Assembly (NCBI GenBank): GCA_019750135.1
Contig: JAIEOV010000018.1
Coordinates: forward strand, 247,145 to 311,144
Length of the DNA: 64,000 nucleotides
DNA from: Reyranella sp.
GTDB lineage: Bacteria > Pseudomonadota > Alphaproteobacteria > Reyranellales > Reyranellaceae
Direction: 5' to 3'
Below, in pieces: positions 1 to 8,037 of this stretch; position 1 is the first letter of the stretch; each line of letters starts with the position of its first letter. The notes below the pieces were generated by a model that saw only the letters and a program-made list of their open reading frames with translations, made no database searches and had not been told where the DNA came from. A program made the translations under genes and the position numbers.

Positions 1-208
1 GCCAGTCCCTCAGCTGAATGGCAAACTCGGTGACCTCGGTGAAATCGAGGATGACCGCGAACGGCCCGTGACGCGCTTGCAAGGCGCGTGCGCCGGTATC
101 GAGATCGATGGTGGCCTGCTGGGTGAAGGCGCCGGAAAACGCCGCTAGCAGCACTTTGTTCGTCTGATCGAAGAACAACGCGAGAGGCTGATCGGTATCA
201 CTCGACAT
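1..208 (-). CDS. STAS/SpoIIAA-like protein, C-terminus cut by window edge
   Basis: Reading the minus strand from an ATG at 208 gives an open frame of 69 codons that runs off the window. It begins MSSDTDQPLALFFDQ and has alternating short strands and a helix, with an ILDFTEVTEF strand-loop like the phosphoacceptor loop region of STAS or SpoIIAA-like domains. The style resembles the protein at 8038-8454, which also pairs a strand with a conserved FDxT/LDFT turn. No partner genes are visible on this side of the window. Start choice rests on the only ATG in frame; no strong ribosome site is seen. The family call is tentative because only half the protein is present. Confidence 0.5.
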   Translation of the reverse strand, partial: MSSDTDQPLALFFDQTNKVLLAAFSGAFTQQATIDLDTGARALQARHGPFAVILDFTEVTEFAIQLRDW

Positions 209-310
209 CACGCCTTTATAGGACGCACTGCGGCGCTGCTAGAAGGGGGATCGTTTTGACACATCGACTGTAGCTTGAGTTACCGACGGTAGCGAAGCCG
301 CCGGTGTTGT

Positions 311-718
311 TCACTTGTACGACGAGATCTCGATCAGGCTGCCGTCGGGATCGCGGCAATAGACCGACACGATGGTGCCCATGGCGCCGCGCTTGTCGGT
401 CGGGCCCTCGATGATCGCCACCCCACAGGCGCGGAGGTGATCGGCCACCGCCTGAGGCGTGGCGCTGGTCAGGAAGCAGAGATCGTCGCTGCCGGCCTTC
501 TCGTGATCGGCCGTGAACCACTCCTCCTTGCTGGCGGAGAGCGGCCTGAGGTTGATCTTCTGCCGGCCGAATTTCACCGAGGTGCGCCGGACCTTGCCCG
601 GCCCGGGATCGAAGTCGTCGCGCGTCATGCCGAGCACGCGCTGATACCAGGCGGCCGCGACCTCGACGTCGCGCACGTTGATGACGAGATGGTCGAGGGC
701 ATCGATGGCGATCGGCAT
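311..718 (-). CDS. VOC family (glyoxalase/bleomycin-resistance fold) protein
   Basis: A 135-residue single-domain protein. It opens with the classical VOC strand containing DHLVI, whose His10 is the first metal-ligand position. WYQRVLGM follows at about 24-31, and near the C-terminus CRDPDGSLIEIS carries the Glu that is the usual last metal ligand. Length fits one subunit of a dimeric VOC enzyme. The subgroup is often annotated as a virulence-type glyoxalase, but the substrate cannot be read from sequence. It stands alone, transcribed in the same direction as the operon at 770-4035 with a 51-bp gap to it. Confidence 0.85.
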   Translation of the reverse strand: MPIAIDALDHLVINVRDVEVAAAWYQRVLGMTRDDFDPGPGKVRRTSVKFGRQKINLRPLSASKEEWFTADHEKAGSDDLCFLTSATPQAVADHLRACGVAIIEGPTDKRGAMGTIVSVYCRDPDGSLIEISSYK

Positions 719-769
719 GGCGGAAACCTCTTGGCGACCCCACGAGGTATGGCGTGCTCGCCGGCCCGG

Positions 770-1264
770 TCAAGGCCGGACGTAGGTCCAGCCTTGCTCC
801 TGCAACTCCATGAGCCGCACAACGCCCGACTTCACCAGGGTGGCTTCGGCCACCAACGGGATCGCCTTGTTCTCGGCTTTACCCATGTTCTCCTGCGTGT
901 TGCCGCAGGCCTTGAACGAGATCGCGGACCCCTTGCCCGCCATCGCCCTGATGCGGTCCTTCACCGGCGAGGTATCGTCGCGCAGCATGTGCAGGCCCGG
1001 CCCGAAGGTGACGATCTCGATCTCGATCTTCTCGCCGCGCTCCTTGTAGTGCTGCTCGACGTTGGTCGCGTTGTTCAGCGCGAGGTTCATGGTCGCGGGC
1101 TCGTTGCTGTTGACCTGCAGCACGAGGCGATGCGCCTTTTTCGTCGCCGCGGACGGCGCCGTGGCGGCGAGTTCGCGGGTTTGCGTCATAGCGGGTGGCG
1201 TAAGGAGAAGCAGCGCCGTGCACAGCGCTGCCAGGTGCATCGCTTGATCGAACCTTGTCATCAT
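770..1264 (-). CDS. Exported DsrE/DsrF-like protein
   Basis: 164 residues: an N-terminal signal peptide (hydrophobic stretch about 10-24 ending PPAMTQ) followed by a DsrE-like alpha/beta domain. Hallmarks are the first strand RLVLQVNSNEP, a VTFGPGLHML strand-turn and a conserved Cys in FKACGNT. DsrE-family domains handle sulfur or bind small ligands, and a periplasmic version with one Cys is common in Proteobacteria. The ATG at 1264 follows a GAGGAGAGC ribosome site. It is the last gene of a tight operon starting at 4035, 7 bp after the proline-rich protein. Its role with the TAXI protein is unknown. Confidence 0.75.
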   Translation of the reverse strand: MMTRFDQAMHLAALCTALLLLTPPAMTQTRELAATAPSAATKKAHRLVLQVNSNEPATMNLALNNATNVEQHYKERGEKIEIEIVTFGPGLHMLRDDTSPVKDRIRAMAGKGSAISFKACGNTQENMGKAENKAIPLVAEATLVKSGVVRLMELQEQGWTYVRP

Positions 1265-1271
1265 GCTCTCC

Positions 1272-2000
1272 TCAGTTGCGTCGCCATTTGCAGGGTCCGG
1301 CCAGCCGCGGCATCAGCGCCTTGATATCGGCCAAGTCGTATCGTCCTTCGAGTGTCGCGCCCTGCCGGTCGGTGATGCGGAAGGCGATTGTGCCTTGGTC
1401 TGGCAGCGACATGAGGAAACCTGCGACGTCGCCTTTCAGGGCGATGCCGGTGCCTGATGACGACAAGCCGGTCGTCACCGTCACCGGCGGCGCGTCGTTG
1501 ATCACGTGGCTCACGACATGATCCTCGGCGCGGCGCATCAAGGGAGCGCTGCGGATCGCCATTTCGGTGCGACCGCCGCGGCATTGGATCGAAAGCTGCA
1601 GGACGCCCTGCGGCGCGGCGCCGGACGAGGCCGTAGCGATGGCAACGGGCGAATAGTCGACAGGTGATCGCGTTTCGCTGACGATCCATTTGCCGGTCGG
1701 TGCTGGCGGCGGGGCTGCGGGTGTCGGCGGTGGCGTGGCGGCGGCGACCGGTGGAGCGGCCGCGACTGGCGCAGGGGCTGGGGCAGGCGCCGGCGTTGGG
1801 GCTGGCGCCGGCGCAGCAATCGGGGCCGGTGTTGCGGCGACCTGCGGTGGCGGCGCCTCGCCGGCAAGCTTCTCCAGGCAGCGCATGCGATCGGCATAGA
1901 ACGGCACAGAGCAGGCGCCGAGCGGATCGCTGCTGCTTTGGCCCGATGCCGCGACGCTCGCCAGCATCAATGCCGAAGCCGAAATCGCCGCGGCTTTCAT
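1272..2000 (-). CDS. Exported Pro/Ala-rich protein, invasion-associated-B-like C-terminus possible
   Basis: 242 residues. A signal peptide (about 1-21) is followed by a Cys-containing segment (GACSVPFYADRMRCLEKL), then a low-complexity Pro/Ala linker (about 47-105), then a globular C-terminal domain. That domain begins GKWIVSETRSPVDYSP and ends in GPCKWRRN. A WxVSxxRSPVDYSP opening followed by strands with a final Cys-Lys-W is typical of small periplasmic proteins of unknown function near type VI or invasion-associated families; I do not assign it. The ATG at 2000 overlaps the TAXI stop by 4 bp (ATGA), so the two are translationally coupled. Confidence 0.7.
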   Translation of the reverse strand: MKAAAISASALMLASVAASGQSSSDPLGACSVPFYADRMRCLEKLAGEAPPPQVAATPAPIAAPAPAPTPAPAPAPAPVAAAPPVAAATPPPTPAAPPPAPTGKWIVSETRSPVDYSPVAIATASSGAAPQGVLQLSIQCRGGRTEMAIRSAPLMRRAEDHVVSHVINDAPPVTVTTGLSSSGTGIALKGDVAGFLMSLPDQGTIAFRITDRQGATLEGRYDLADIKALMPRLAGPCKWRRN

Positions 2001-3058
2001 CGCGTTTCCGCCGTCTTGCGTGTCGAGCGGTCGAGCCAGTCCTGGGCCGCCGGAAAGCGGGCGAGGCCAGGCACGGTGGCGCCAAGGTTGATCGTCTTCC
2101 ATTTGGGGTCGAAGCCCGCGACCTGCAGCTTGTCGACCCGGCTGAACAGATGCTCGGTGAAGCGCGCGACGCGCTGGTAGCGGTTGGAGCCGGTCGGCCA
2201 GTTGTAGGAGACCAGCGCCGTCGACACCGCGACCGTCGGGATGCGCTCGCCCGGCTTGAGCAGGCCGGGATAGTCGGTCGCTTCCAGCGCTGCCGGCAGG
2301 TAGTAATCCTCGAACCTGCCGTCGTAGGTCACCGGCAGGAACTTGAACCCCGGCTCCCACTGGCCGCGCAGGAAGGCATCGACCGGCTTGGAGGTGATGA
2401 AAACCACCGCCGCCATGTCGTCCGTGCCCTTCTTCATCTGCTGCAGGGCCAACGGGTGCGGGATGAAGGTCTTGTCGACGTCGATGCCCAGTCGGCTGAA
2501 GATCAGCGGACCCGAGTAGGCGGCGGCCGTGCCAAGGGTGTTGAAGTTGACCTTCTTGCCGGCGAGATCCTGCAGGCTCTGGATCTCGGGGCGCACGAAG
2601 ATGTGCAACTCGGACGGGAAGAGGTTCAGCAGATAGGTGACATGCCGCCGGACCTCGGGAAGCTGGATGCGGTATTCCTCCAGCGAATCGGAGTTGATGA
2701 TCGCGAGATCGACGCCGCGCAGGTAGAGCAACGAGTTCAGGTTCTCAGTCGGTCCGCGCGTGACGATGGGCAGGACATGCAGGTTCTCGCCGTCATCGAC
2801 CACGCGAGCCATCTCCGAGGCGAGCCTGATCGGCGCGCCTTCGATCAGCCCGGCCGCCAGGCCGACGGTCCAGGCGTTGATCTTGTCCTGCTGCGCGCCG
2901 AAGTTAAGCGGTCGCGCCGCTGCCGGTGGCTCCGGCCGCGGTGTCGTCGCCGCGGCCTGCTCGCGGGGTTGCGCCATCGACTGGCTGGTCATCAGCATCA
3001 GGGCAACTGCCACAAGCGTTAGCGCGCCCAGGAAGCGTTCGCCGGACATGGTCATCAT
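1997..3058 (-). CDS. TAXI-family TRAP transporter solute-binding protein, orphan
   Basis: 353 residues: a signal peptide ending TSQSMAQ, a short Pro/Ala linker, then a periplasmic binding fold that matches TAXI-type TRAP receptors. The visible pattern is NAWTVGLAAGLIEGAPIR for the substrate-anchoring helix, VDLAIINSDS, and the hinge LAGKKVNFNTLGTAAAYSG. The start is the first ATG of ATGATG at 3058, 6 nt after GGAGGGAAAG; a further upstream ATG at 3091 has no ribosome site. TAXI proteins normally work with a fused DctQM permease, but none lies nearby. Here it sits between a membrane-anchored coiled-coil protein and two exported proteins, which hints at a sensing role rather than transport. Confidence 0.85.
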   Translation of the reverse strand: MMTMSGERFLGALTLVAVALMLMTSQSMAQPREQAAATTPRPEPPAAARPLNFGAQQDKINAWTVGLAAGLIEGAPIRLASEMARVVDDGENLHVLPIVTRGPTENLNSLLYLRGVDLAIINSDSLEEYRIQLPEVRRHVTYLLNLFPSELHIFVRPEIQSLQDLAGKKVNFNTLGTAAAYSGPLIFSRLGIDVDKTFIPHPLALQQMKKGTDDMAAVVFITSKPVDAFLRGQWEPGFKFLPVTYDGRFEDYYLPAALEATDYPGLLKPGERIPTVAVSTALVSYNWPTGSNRYQRVARFTEHLFSRVDKLQVAGFDPKWKTINLGATVPGLARFPAAQDWLDRSTRKTAETR

Positions 3059-3087
3059 TGCTTTCCCTCCCTCTCGGACTCGTCCTT

Positions 3088-4035
3088 TCATCGTCGTAAG
3101 ATCGCCAACCGGTCCTTTGCCGCTTCGACTCCCCCAGCCAGCGCCTTGGCGTAGAGGTCTCCCGCCCGTGCGACATCGGCTTGGGTGCCCACGGTTCCCC
3201 AGGCAGTAAGGACGCCCGGGTCGAAGGTCTCGGCCAAGGCGAACAGTGCCGACGCGCTTCCGGTCTCGGCCGCGCGTTCCAGCACGATGCGCGCCGCGCC
3301 GATGTCGCCCTGGGCAAGCAGCAGGCTGGCGCGGGTCATCAGGTGAAGCAGTTCGGGATCGGTTGGTGCTTGAGGCCCGCTGGCGTTCGCCGGTTCGGCA
3401 ACGGGATCGGGCGTGGCCGCCGGGACGCTGTCGGGACGAGCGGCGAGCTGTTCCTCGAGCTGCCGATTGCGCTCGCGTTCCTGCGTCAGCGACCGGGCGA
3501 CGCTCGCCGCCGCGGCTTCCGATTGCTGCAGAGCCTGCTGCAGGGCCTCCCGCTCCTGGTCGTGCGCTGCCTTCTCGGCCGACGCCGCGGCACGCGCCGC
3601 GAGCTCACGCCACGCTGCTCCCAAGGCAGCGCCGAGCTTTTCGACCTTGTCCTGTTCCTGCTGCAGCGCCTGCCGCGCCTGCGCGAGCTCCTCGCCGCTG
3701 TGTACGGCCGGCGTGCTCGCCAGCCACCAGCCGGCCAACGCCGCGGCGGTGCAGGCGGCGGTCGGCGCGATCCACAGCCGGGGCACCTGCCACTCGCGGC
3801 GTCGCGTTCGCGCGGCTGTGACGGTGGTAAGGCTGGTCGCCGCCTTGCTGGCGCGCCAGGCCGCAAGCTGCTGGTCCAGCCGGTGACGGTAGCGCAGCAA
3901 CTCCGGATCGGCAGGGATGGCCGGCAGCTTCGCACGCGTCGGTGTCGACGGCCGCGCGTCTATCGGCGGCTCTGCCTCGGCCTCGCCGGACGCATCCGGC
4001 GCCGTCGCCGGTGCGCGCTCGCCGTTGCGCGACAT
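3088..4035 (-). CDS. Membrane-anchored coiled-coil protein with C-terminal Sel1/TPR-like repeats
   Basis: 315 residues. A cytoplasmic N-terminal region rich in Pro, Ala and Glu is followed by one membrane segment at about 90-106 (WIAPTAACTAAALAGWW). Next comes a long Gln/Glu/Ala coiled coil at about 115-205. The C-terminal helical-repeat region has LLLAQGDIGAARIVLERAA followed by an AGDLYAKALAGG unit, both of Sel1/TPR type. This layout recurs as an accessory gene upstream of TAXI receptors in Alphaproteobacteria, but no function is established that I can cite. It is the first gene of the operon; the gap to the TAXI ATG is 29 bp. Confidence 0.7.
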   Translation of the reverse strand: MSRNGERAPATAPDASGEAEAEPPIDARPSTPTRAKLPAIPADPELLRYRHRLDQQLAAWRASKAATSLTTVTAARTRRREWQVPRLWIAPTAACTAAALAGWWLASTPAVHSGEELAQARQALQQEQDKVEKLGAALGAAWRELAARAAASAEKAAHDQEREALQQALQQSEAAAASVARSLTQERERNRQLEEQLAARPDSVPAATPDPVAEPANASGPQAPTDPELLHLMTRASLLLAQGDIGAARIVLERAAETGSASALFALAETFDPGVLTAWGTVGTQADVARAGDLYAKALAGGVEAAKDRLAILRR

Positions 4036-4136
4036 GACCTGTCACCCTCGATGCCACACAATCGGCTGCGTGTCTGCACGCAGCGTCGGGCCACATTAGG
4101 CTCCGGCCGGGGCCCCCGAGTGTGACCACCCTGCGA

Positions 4137-4532
4137 TCACTTCGCGCCTTTGGTCGCCGCCAGATAGTCGACGATCGCGGTCGCGTTGGCCTGGTCGATC
4201 GGCGCCTTGAAGGCGTGGATCATCTTGTCGACCTCGGCTGCCCACGTCGCCTTGGCGAGGTTGGGCTGGGTCAGCATGCCGGCGGAGTGGCAGGACAGGC
4301 AGTTGGCGTTGATGGCGTCGGCCGCTGCCCCGCCGGGGAAGGTGACGCCGCTGGTGGGCAGTGCGACCGAGACCGACTTCAGCACGAAGGCCGCCTGCGC
4401 CGGGGCCGCGGCCGCTGTCGCGACGGCGGGCGGGGTTGGCGGCAGATCCTTCGGTCCGGGATGGCCGATGATCGCCAGCACCACGCCCGCGAGAATGGCA
4501 GCGCCGAACCCGACCTGAGCAGCATTGATCAT
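4137..4532 (-). CDS. Small c-type cytochrome, sorB-like sulfite dehydrogenase subunit
   Basis: 131 residues with an N-terminal uncleaved or cleaved hydrophobic segment (about 5-23), a Pro/Ala linker and one class I cytochrome c domain. The haem site is CLSCH at about 78-82, and a distal Met is supplied by AGMLTQP or by DKMIH. It follows the broken sulfite dehydrogenase gene by 7 bp, the arrangement of sorAB, where SorB takes electrons from the molybdenum subunit in the periplasm. The cytochrome frame is intact although its partner is not, so it may be a relic still being lost or may serve another donor. Confidence 0.75.
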   Translation of the reverse strand: MINAAQVGFGAAILAGVVLAIIGHPGPKDLPPTPPAVATAAAAPAQAAFVLKSVSVALPTSGVTFPGGAAADAINANCLSCHSAGMLTQPNLAKATWAAEVDKMIHAFKAPIDQANATAIVDYLAATKGAK

Positions 4533-4539
4533 GGGTGCC

Positions 4540-5713
4540 TCACGCGGCCGTCAGGTGGAGGGATTCGATGGCGTTGTGCATGAAGCCGCTCGGGTTCCAG
4601 TTCATCGTCTTGGGCTGGGCGAGGCCATCGCTGTTGGTGCAGCGGACCATGACCGTCACGGGGCCGGCCGATGGCGTGATGTCGGTCTGCCATTGGCGGA
4701 AGCTGTACTTGCCCTCGTCGCTTCCGAGCGTCGCGGGCCGCCAGGTCGCGCCGCCGTCGAGCGAGATGTCGACCGATTTCACGCCGCTCGCGCCGCCGAA
4801 GGCGATGCCGCGCAGCGCCGTCGCCGCGCCGGCCTTGATCGCGGCGCCGTCCTTGAGGTTGGTGGCGAAGGAGCGCGGCACCATCCGGTTGATCGGCACC
4901 ATCTTCACGCCGGCCTGGCCCGGCGTCATGTCGACGCCCGCCGTGTCGGGAATGAGATTAGGCGTTCCTGGTCCAGAAATTCTCATCGGGCGTGGCGAGC
5001 ACCTCGATGCGGTCGAGCATCTTCACCCAGTAGGTCGAGTACCAGCCGGGCACGACCGGCCGCAGCGGAAAGCCGTTGAGCAAGGGCAGCTGCTCGCCGT
5101 TCATGGCGTAGGCAATCATCACCTCGCCGTCGCGCGCATGATCGAGCGCCAGCGACTTCATGAATTTCGGCGCACCGTCGACCACCGGCTGGTCGAGGCC
5201 GGCGAAGCGCACAGCCAAGGCGCCCGGCTTCACGCCGGCCCGGTCGAGCACGTCCTTCAGGCGCACGCCCATCCATTTGGCGTTGCCCATGGCGCCGTTG
5301 GCCCATTGCGCGCCCGGCACCACAGGCTGCGAGAAGCCGCGTGAGTTGCCCGAGCACTGGTTCACCGCCGCCAGCTCGACGCGCGGCATGCCGTCGACGA
5401 TGTCCTTGAGCGTGAGGGACAGCGGCTTGTCGACATGACCGCTCACCGAGAGACGGAAGCTCGCGACGTCGATCTCTGTTGGGATCACCGCCCAGTGCCA
5501 GCGCACATAGAACTGGTCGTTGGGGGGTGAAGACGCCGCGGTCGAAGACCTCGAACGGCGTCTCGAGCAACGGCGGCCGCGTGCGCTGCAGGATCATCGA
5601 TGCGGCAGCTCGACGGATGAGTCGGCCCAGGCCGAGCCGGAAACCAGCGCAAGGCCGCCGGCTCCCGCCTGTCCCAGGAAGGAGCGTCGTGTCGTGATCG
5701 TGCTCTTGCGTAT
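4540..5713 (-). pseudogene. sorA: Disrupted sulfite dehydrogenase/oxidase molybdenum subunit (sorA-like)
   Basis: Three fragments in different frames together cover a Tat-exported sulfite oxidase family protein. The first has TTRRSFLGQAGAGGLALVSG (twin-arginine signal) and ends at a stop at 5594-5596. The second, from about 5597, has the molybdenum-ligand Cys in NQCSGNSRGF and ends at a TAA at 4958-4960. The third carries the dimerisation domain to 4540. Four lesions are visible: ATA where a start is expected (5711-5713, just after AAGGAC); loss of sequence and frame near 5595-5600, between VELP and MILQRT; one extra C in the six-base run 5522-5527; one extra base at 4958-4959. Several independent lesions argue for real decay over one sequencing error, though draft-quality error cannot be excluded. 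Confidence 0.75.
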
Positions 5714-5748
5714 CCGTCCTTTTAGCCTATCCCGATCCGTTTGCTGGA

Positions 5749-5784
5749 TTTCTCTGCAAGAAAGTTGACTTGCATACAGAGAAA
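5749..5784. promoter_or_regulatory. Probable operator of the XRE-cupin regulator
   Basis: An interrupted inverted repeat: TTTCTCTGCAAG at 5749-5760, and CTTGCA-taca-GAGAAA at 5769-5784, which is its complement with four extra bases inserted. It lies 20-56 bp upstream of the regulator's ATG and overlaps a TTGACT hexamer (5765-5770) that could serve as a -35. It also lies between the regulator and the dead sorA gene, so it may once have controlled both directions. The repeat is seen; the binding protein is inferred. Confidence 0.5.
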
Positions 5785-5804
5785 GTCCCGGCCATGCTGC
5801 CGCC

Positions 5805-6455
5805 ATGGACAAGGTCACCCAGGCCGCCCGCGAGATCGGCACTCGCCTGCGCTCGGCGCGGATCGGCGCCGGCCTCACCTTGGCGTCGGTGGCGCGCCAG
5901 GCCGGCCTGTCCGAAAGCTTTCTCTCCCGGCTCGAGCGCGGCCAGGCGGTGGCCTCGATCGCCAACCTGATCCAGCTCGCCGAGGTGCTGGGGCTCGGCC
6001 TGCACGAGCTGTTCCAGAGCGCCAGCGCGCCGGCCAAGACGCGCGTCGCGGTCCATCGCGCCGACGGCGGCCTGAAGGATGTCGCCGCCACCGGCTATCG
6101 CTTCCGCCATCTCGGCGGCGGCGCGCCGCTCGACCGGCTGGAAGTCTTCCACCTGGTCTTCCCGCGCGCCAAGGGCATGCCGGCCACGGTCTCCCATCCC
6201 GGCCAGGAGCATTGCTACGTGCTGTCGGGCGAGGTGCTGTTCCATGTCGATGGCGCCGCCCACCGGCTGAAGCCGGGCGACGGCATCCTGATTGATTCGC
6301 AGCTGCCGCATCGCGCGGAGAATGCCGGCCGCGGCCAGGCGCACGTGCTGATGACCGTGGCGCGTCCCGCCGAGGCCGCGGGGGCTCAGATCGCTGAGTG
6401 GCCCGACTGGTGGCACCTCGCAACCTCGACCGAGAAGGAGAAAGCCAGGCCATGA
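5805..6455 (+). CDS. XRE-family transcriptional regulator with C-terminal cupin domain
   Basis: 216 residues. Residues about 11-65 form a lambda-repressor type helix-turn-helix (LTLASVARQAGLSESFLSRL is the recognition core). Residues about 115-190 form a double-stranded beta-helix cupin with HPGQEHCYVLSGEVLFHVDG and a final PHRAEN. This architecture is a one-component sensor: the cupin binds a small ligand and the HTH acts on nearby genes. Its stop overlaps the next gene by 4 bp (ATGA), so regulator and cupin enzyme are co-expressed. An inverted repeat immediately upstream suggests autoregulation. The effector is not known. Confidence 0.9.
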   Translation: MDKVTQAAREIGTRLRSARIGAGLTLASVARQAGLSESFLSRLERGQAVASIANLIQLAEVLGLGLHELFQSASAPAKTRVAVHRADGGLKDVAATGYRFRHLGGGAPLDRLEVFHLVFPRAKGMPATVSHPGQEHCYVLSGEVLFHVDGAAHRLKPGDGILIDSQLPHRAENAGRGQAHVLMTVARPAEAAGAQIAEWPDWWHLATSTEKEKARP

Positions 6456-6937
6456 GCAAGCACATCCCCGACACGGCCACCGCCAATGCCGCCCTCCAGA
6501 CCGGGCGCGAGGCCTCGCGGCGCGATCACCTGCCGTACCAGGTGCGCCATCTCGACGAGGTCGAATGGGAGACTATTCGCTGGCCGGGCGAGACCGGCAA
6601 GATGCTGTTCCATCCCACGCCCGAGCAGCCGACCGCGCCCAACGCCGGCATCCTGCGGCTCGAGCCCGGCGCGCATCATCCCGAGCACTATCACGGCTTC
6701 GCCCAGGTCTGGCTGATCCTGAAGGGCGAGTTCACGATCGACGGCCGGCTCTGCCCGCCGGGCACGATGCTTTATCACCCCGATCCGCATTTCGAGGGCG
6801 AGTTCCATACCGCGACCGGCGGCGAGATCATGATCGTGCAGTATCCCGGCCCGTCGACCGGCGAGCGGCCGATCTATGCCGGCCGCTTCAACATGCAGGA
6901 GCGCAAGCCTCTGGCCGAGGAACGCGTCGACCTCTGA
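6452..6937 (+). CDS. Cupin-domain protein, likely metal-dependent enzyme
   Basis: 161 residues. A single cupin domain occupies most of the chain; the first motif HHPEHYHGFAQVWLILKGEF provides His ligands and a Glu-like position, and the second is HPDPHFEGEFHT. The richness in His suggests an iron, manganese or nickel centre and an enzymatic role (dioxygenase, lyase or isomerase), not a purely structural one. It is the second gene of a two-gene operon with the XRE-cupin regulator; ATG 6452 follows GAAGGAG at 6434-6440. The substrate may be related to the ligand sensed by the regulator's own cupin, but this is inference. Confidence 0.8.
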   Translation: MSKHIPDTATANAALQTGREASRRDHLPYQVRHLDEVEWETIRWPGETGKMLFHPTPEQPTAPNAGILRLEPGAHHPEHYHGFAQVWLILKGEFTIDGRLCPPGTMLYHPDPHFEGEFHTATGGEIMIVQYPGPSTGERPIYAGRFNMQERKPLAEERVDL

Positions 6938-7059
6938 CGGCCCCGCCTGTGGCGGAGCAATCTGCTTGCCGCATGCGACGTCTCGTGGAACAACTTACGC
7001 CGTTCTGCAACTGCGCCGCGTGATCGTTTGTTTCTCTTCGTCACAGGGAGGAACGCACA

Positions 7060-8025
7060 ATGGCCGCACGAAGCGCCTTGGCCGCTATCCTGGTCCTCGT
7101 CTGGTCGAGCCCAGGTCTCACCCGCGACCTCCAGTCGGCCGACATCTATTCTGCCGATCATCCCACGGTGCAGTCCGTCGACTGGCTGGGCCGGGAGCTC
7201 GAGAAGCGTACCGGCGGGCGCCATCGCATCGTCTCCCTGGGCGAGGAGAGCAAGAACTCGGAGGTTTTCATCCTCGGTCAGCTGCGCAACGGGACGCTCG
7301 ACATGGCGCGCCTCAACGTCGCCTCGCTCAGCAACCTCGTGCCGGCCGCCTTCGTGCCGGCGATGCCCAGCGTCTTCCGGTCGACCGAGCACATGCGGCG
7401 CGTGCTCGACGGGCCGATCGGCGAGGAGCTGCTGGCCGCGCTCGATCGCTTCGAACTGGTCGGGCTCTGCTTCTACGACATCGGCGCGCGCTCGTTCTAC
7501 GGCACCCGGCCGGTGCACAAGGCGGCCGACCTCAACGGCGCCAGGGTGCGCGTGCCGCCCAATGCGCCCTGGGTGGCGATGCTGCAGGCGCTCGGTGTGC
7601 AGCCGGTGTCGATGCCGTTCGAGCGCGTGCACGTGGCGCTGCGCAACGGCACCATCGACTTCGCCGACGACAATTGGCCGGCCTTCGTCGCCTCGCGTCA
7701 TTACGAGGTCGCGCCGTACTTCAACCTCACCCGGCATTCCATGGCGCCCGGGGTGCTGGTCGTCTCGAAGCGGACCTGGAGCCTGCTGTCGCCCGCGGAC
7801 CAGGCGACTTTCCGCGCGGTGGCCCGCGAATCGGTCGCCTACAACCGCAAGCTCTGGGACGACGTCGAGCGCTCCATGACGCGGGTGGCGGCCGCGCTCA
7901 AGGTCACGATCGTGACCGACGTCGACCAGGACTCCTTCGTCGAGAAGATCACGCCGGCGCGCGACCGGCAGATGACGAGCCCGCGCATCGCCGAGATGAT
8001 CGAACGCATCGCCGCCACGCCGTAG
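7060..8025 (+). CDS. DctP-type TRAP transporter substrate-binding protein, orphan
   Basis: 321 residues with a short signal peptide (about 1-21) and a DctP-like fold. GQLRNGTLDMARLNVASLSN corresponds to the strand that lines the cleft. DLNGARVRVPPNAPWVAML contains the conserved Arg that holds a carboxylate ligand. ALRNGTIDFADDNWPAF is the second cleft segment. ATG 7060 follows a GGGAGG site. No DctQ or DctM subunit is nearby. It lies between the cupin operon and a HutI-like/M20 gene pair; a carboxylate or amide substrate linked to that pair is possible. Confidence 0.85.
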   Translation: MAARSALAAILVLVWSSPGLTRDLQSADIYSADHPTVQSVDWLGRELEKRTGGRHRIVSLGEESKNSEVFILGQLRNGTLDMARLNVASLSNLVPAAFVPAMPSVFRSTEHMRRVLDGPIGEELLAALDRFELVGLCFYDIGARSFYGTRPVHKAADLNGARVRVPPNAPWVAMLQALGVQPVSMPFERVHVALRNGTIDFADDNWPAFVASRHYEVAPYFNLTRHSMAPGVLVVSKRTWSLLSPADQATFRAVARESVAYNRKLWDDVERSMTRVAAALKVTIVTDVDQDSFVEKITPARDRQMTSPRIAEMIERIAATP

Positions 8026-8037
8026 GACGCGTGCTGC

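Noticed and set aside
437..1324. A 295-codon plus-strand frame opposite the VOC and DsrE genes
   Set aside because: Antisense to two genes with clear folds; composition typical of a high-GC shadow.
4940..5600. Programmed frameshifting to explain the split sorA frames
   Set aside because: Two shifts, a lost start and a missing segment in one gene, with no slippery heptamer plus structure at 4958, fit decay better.
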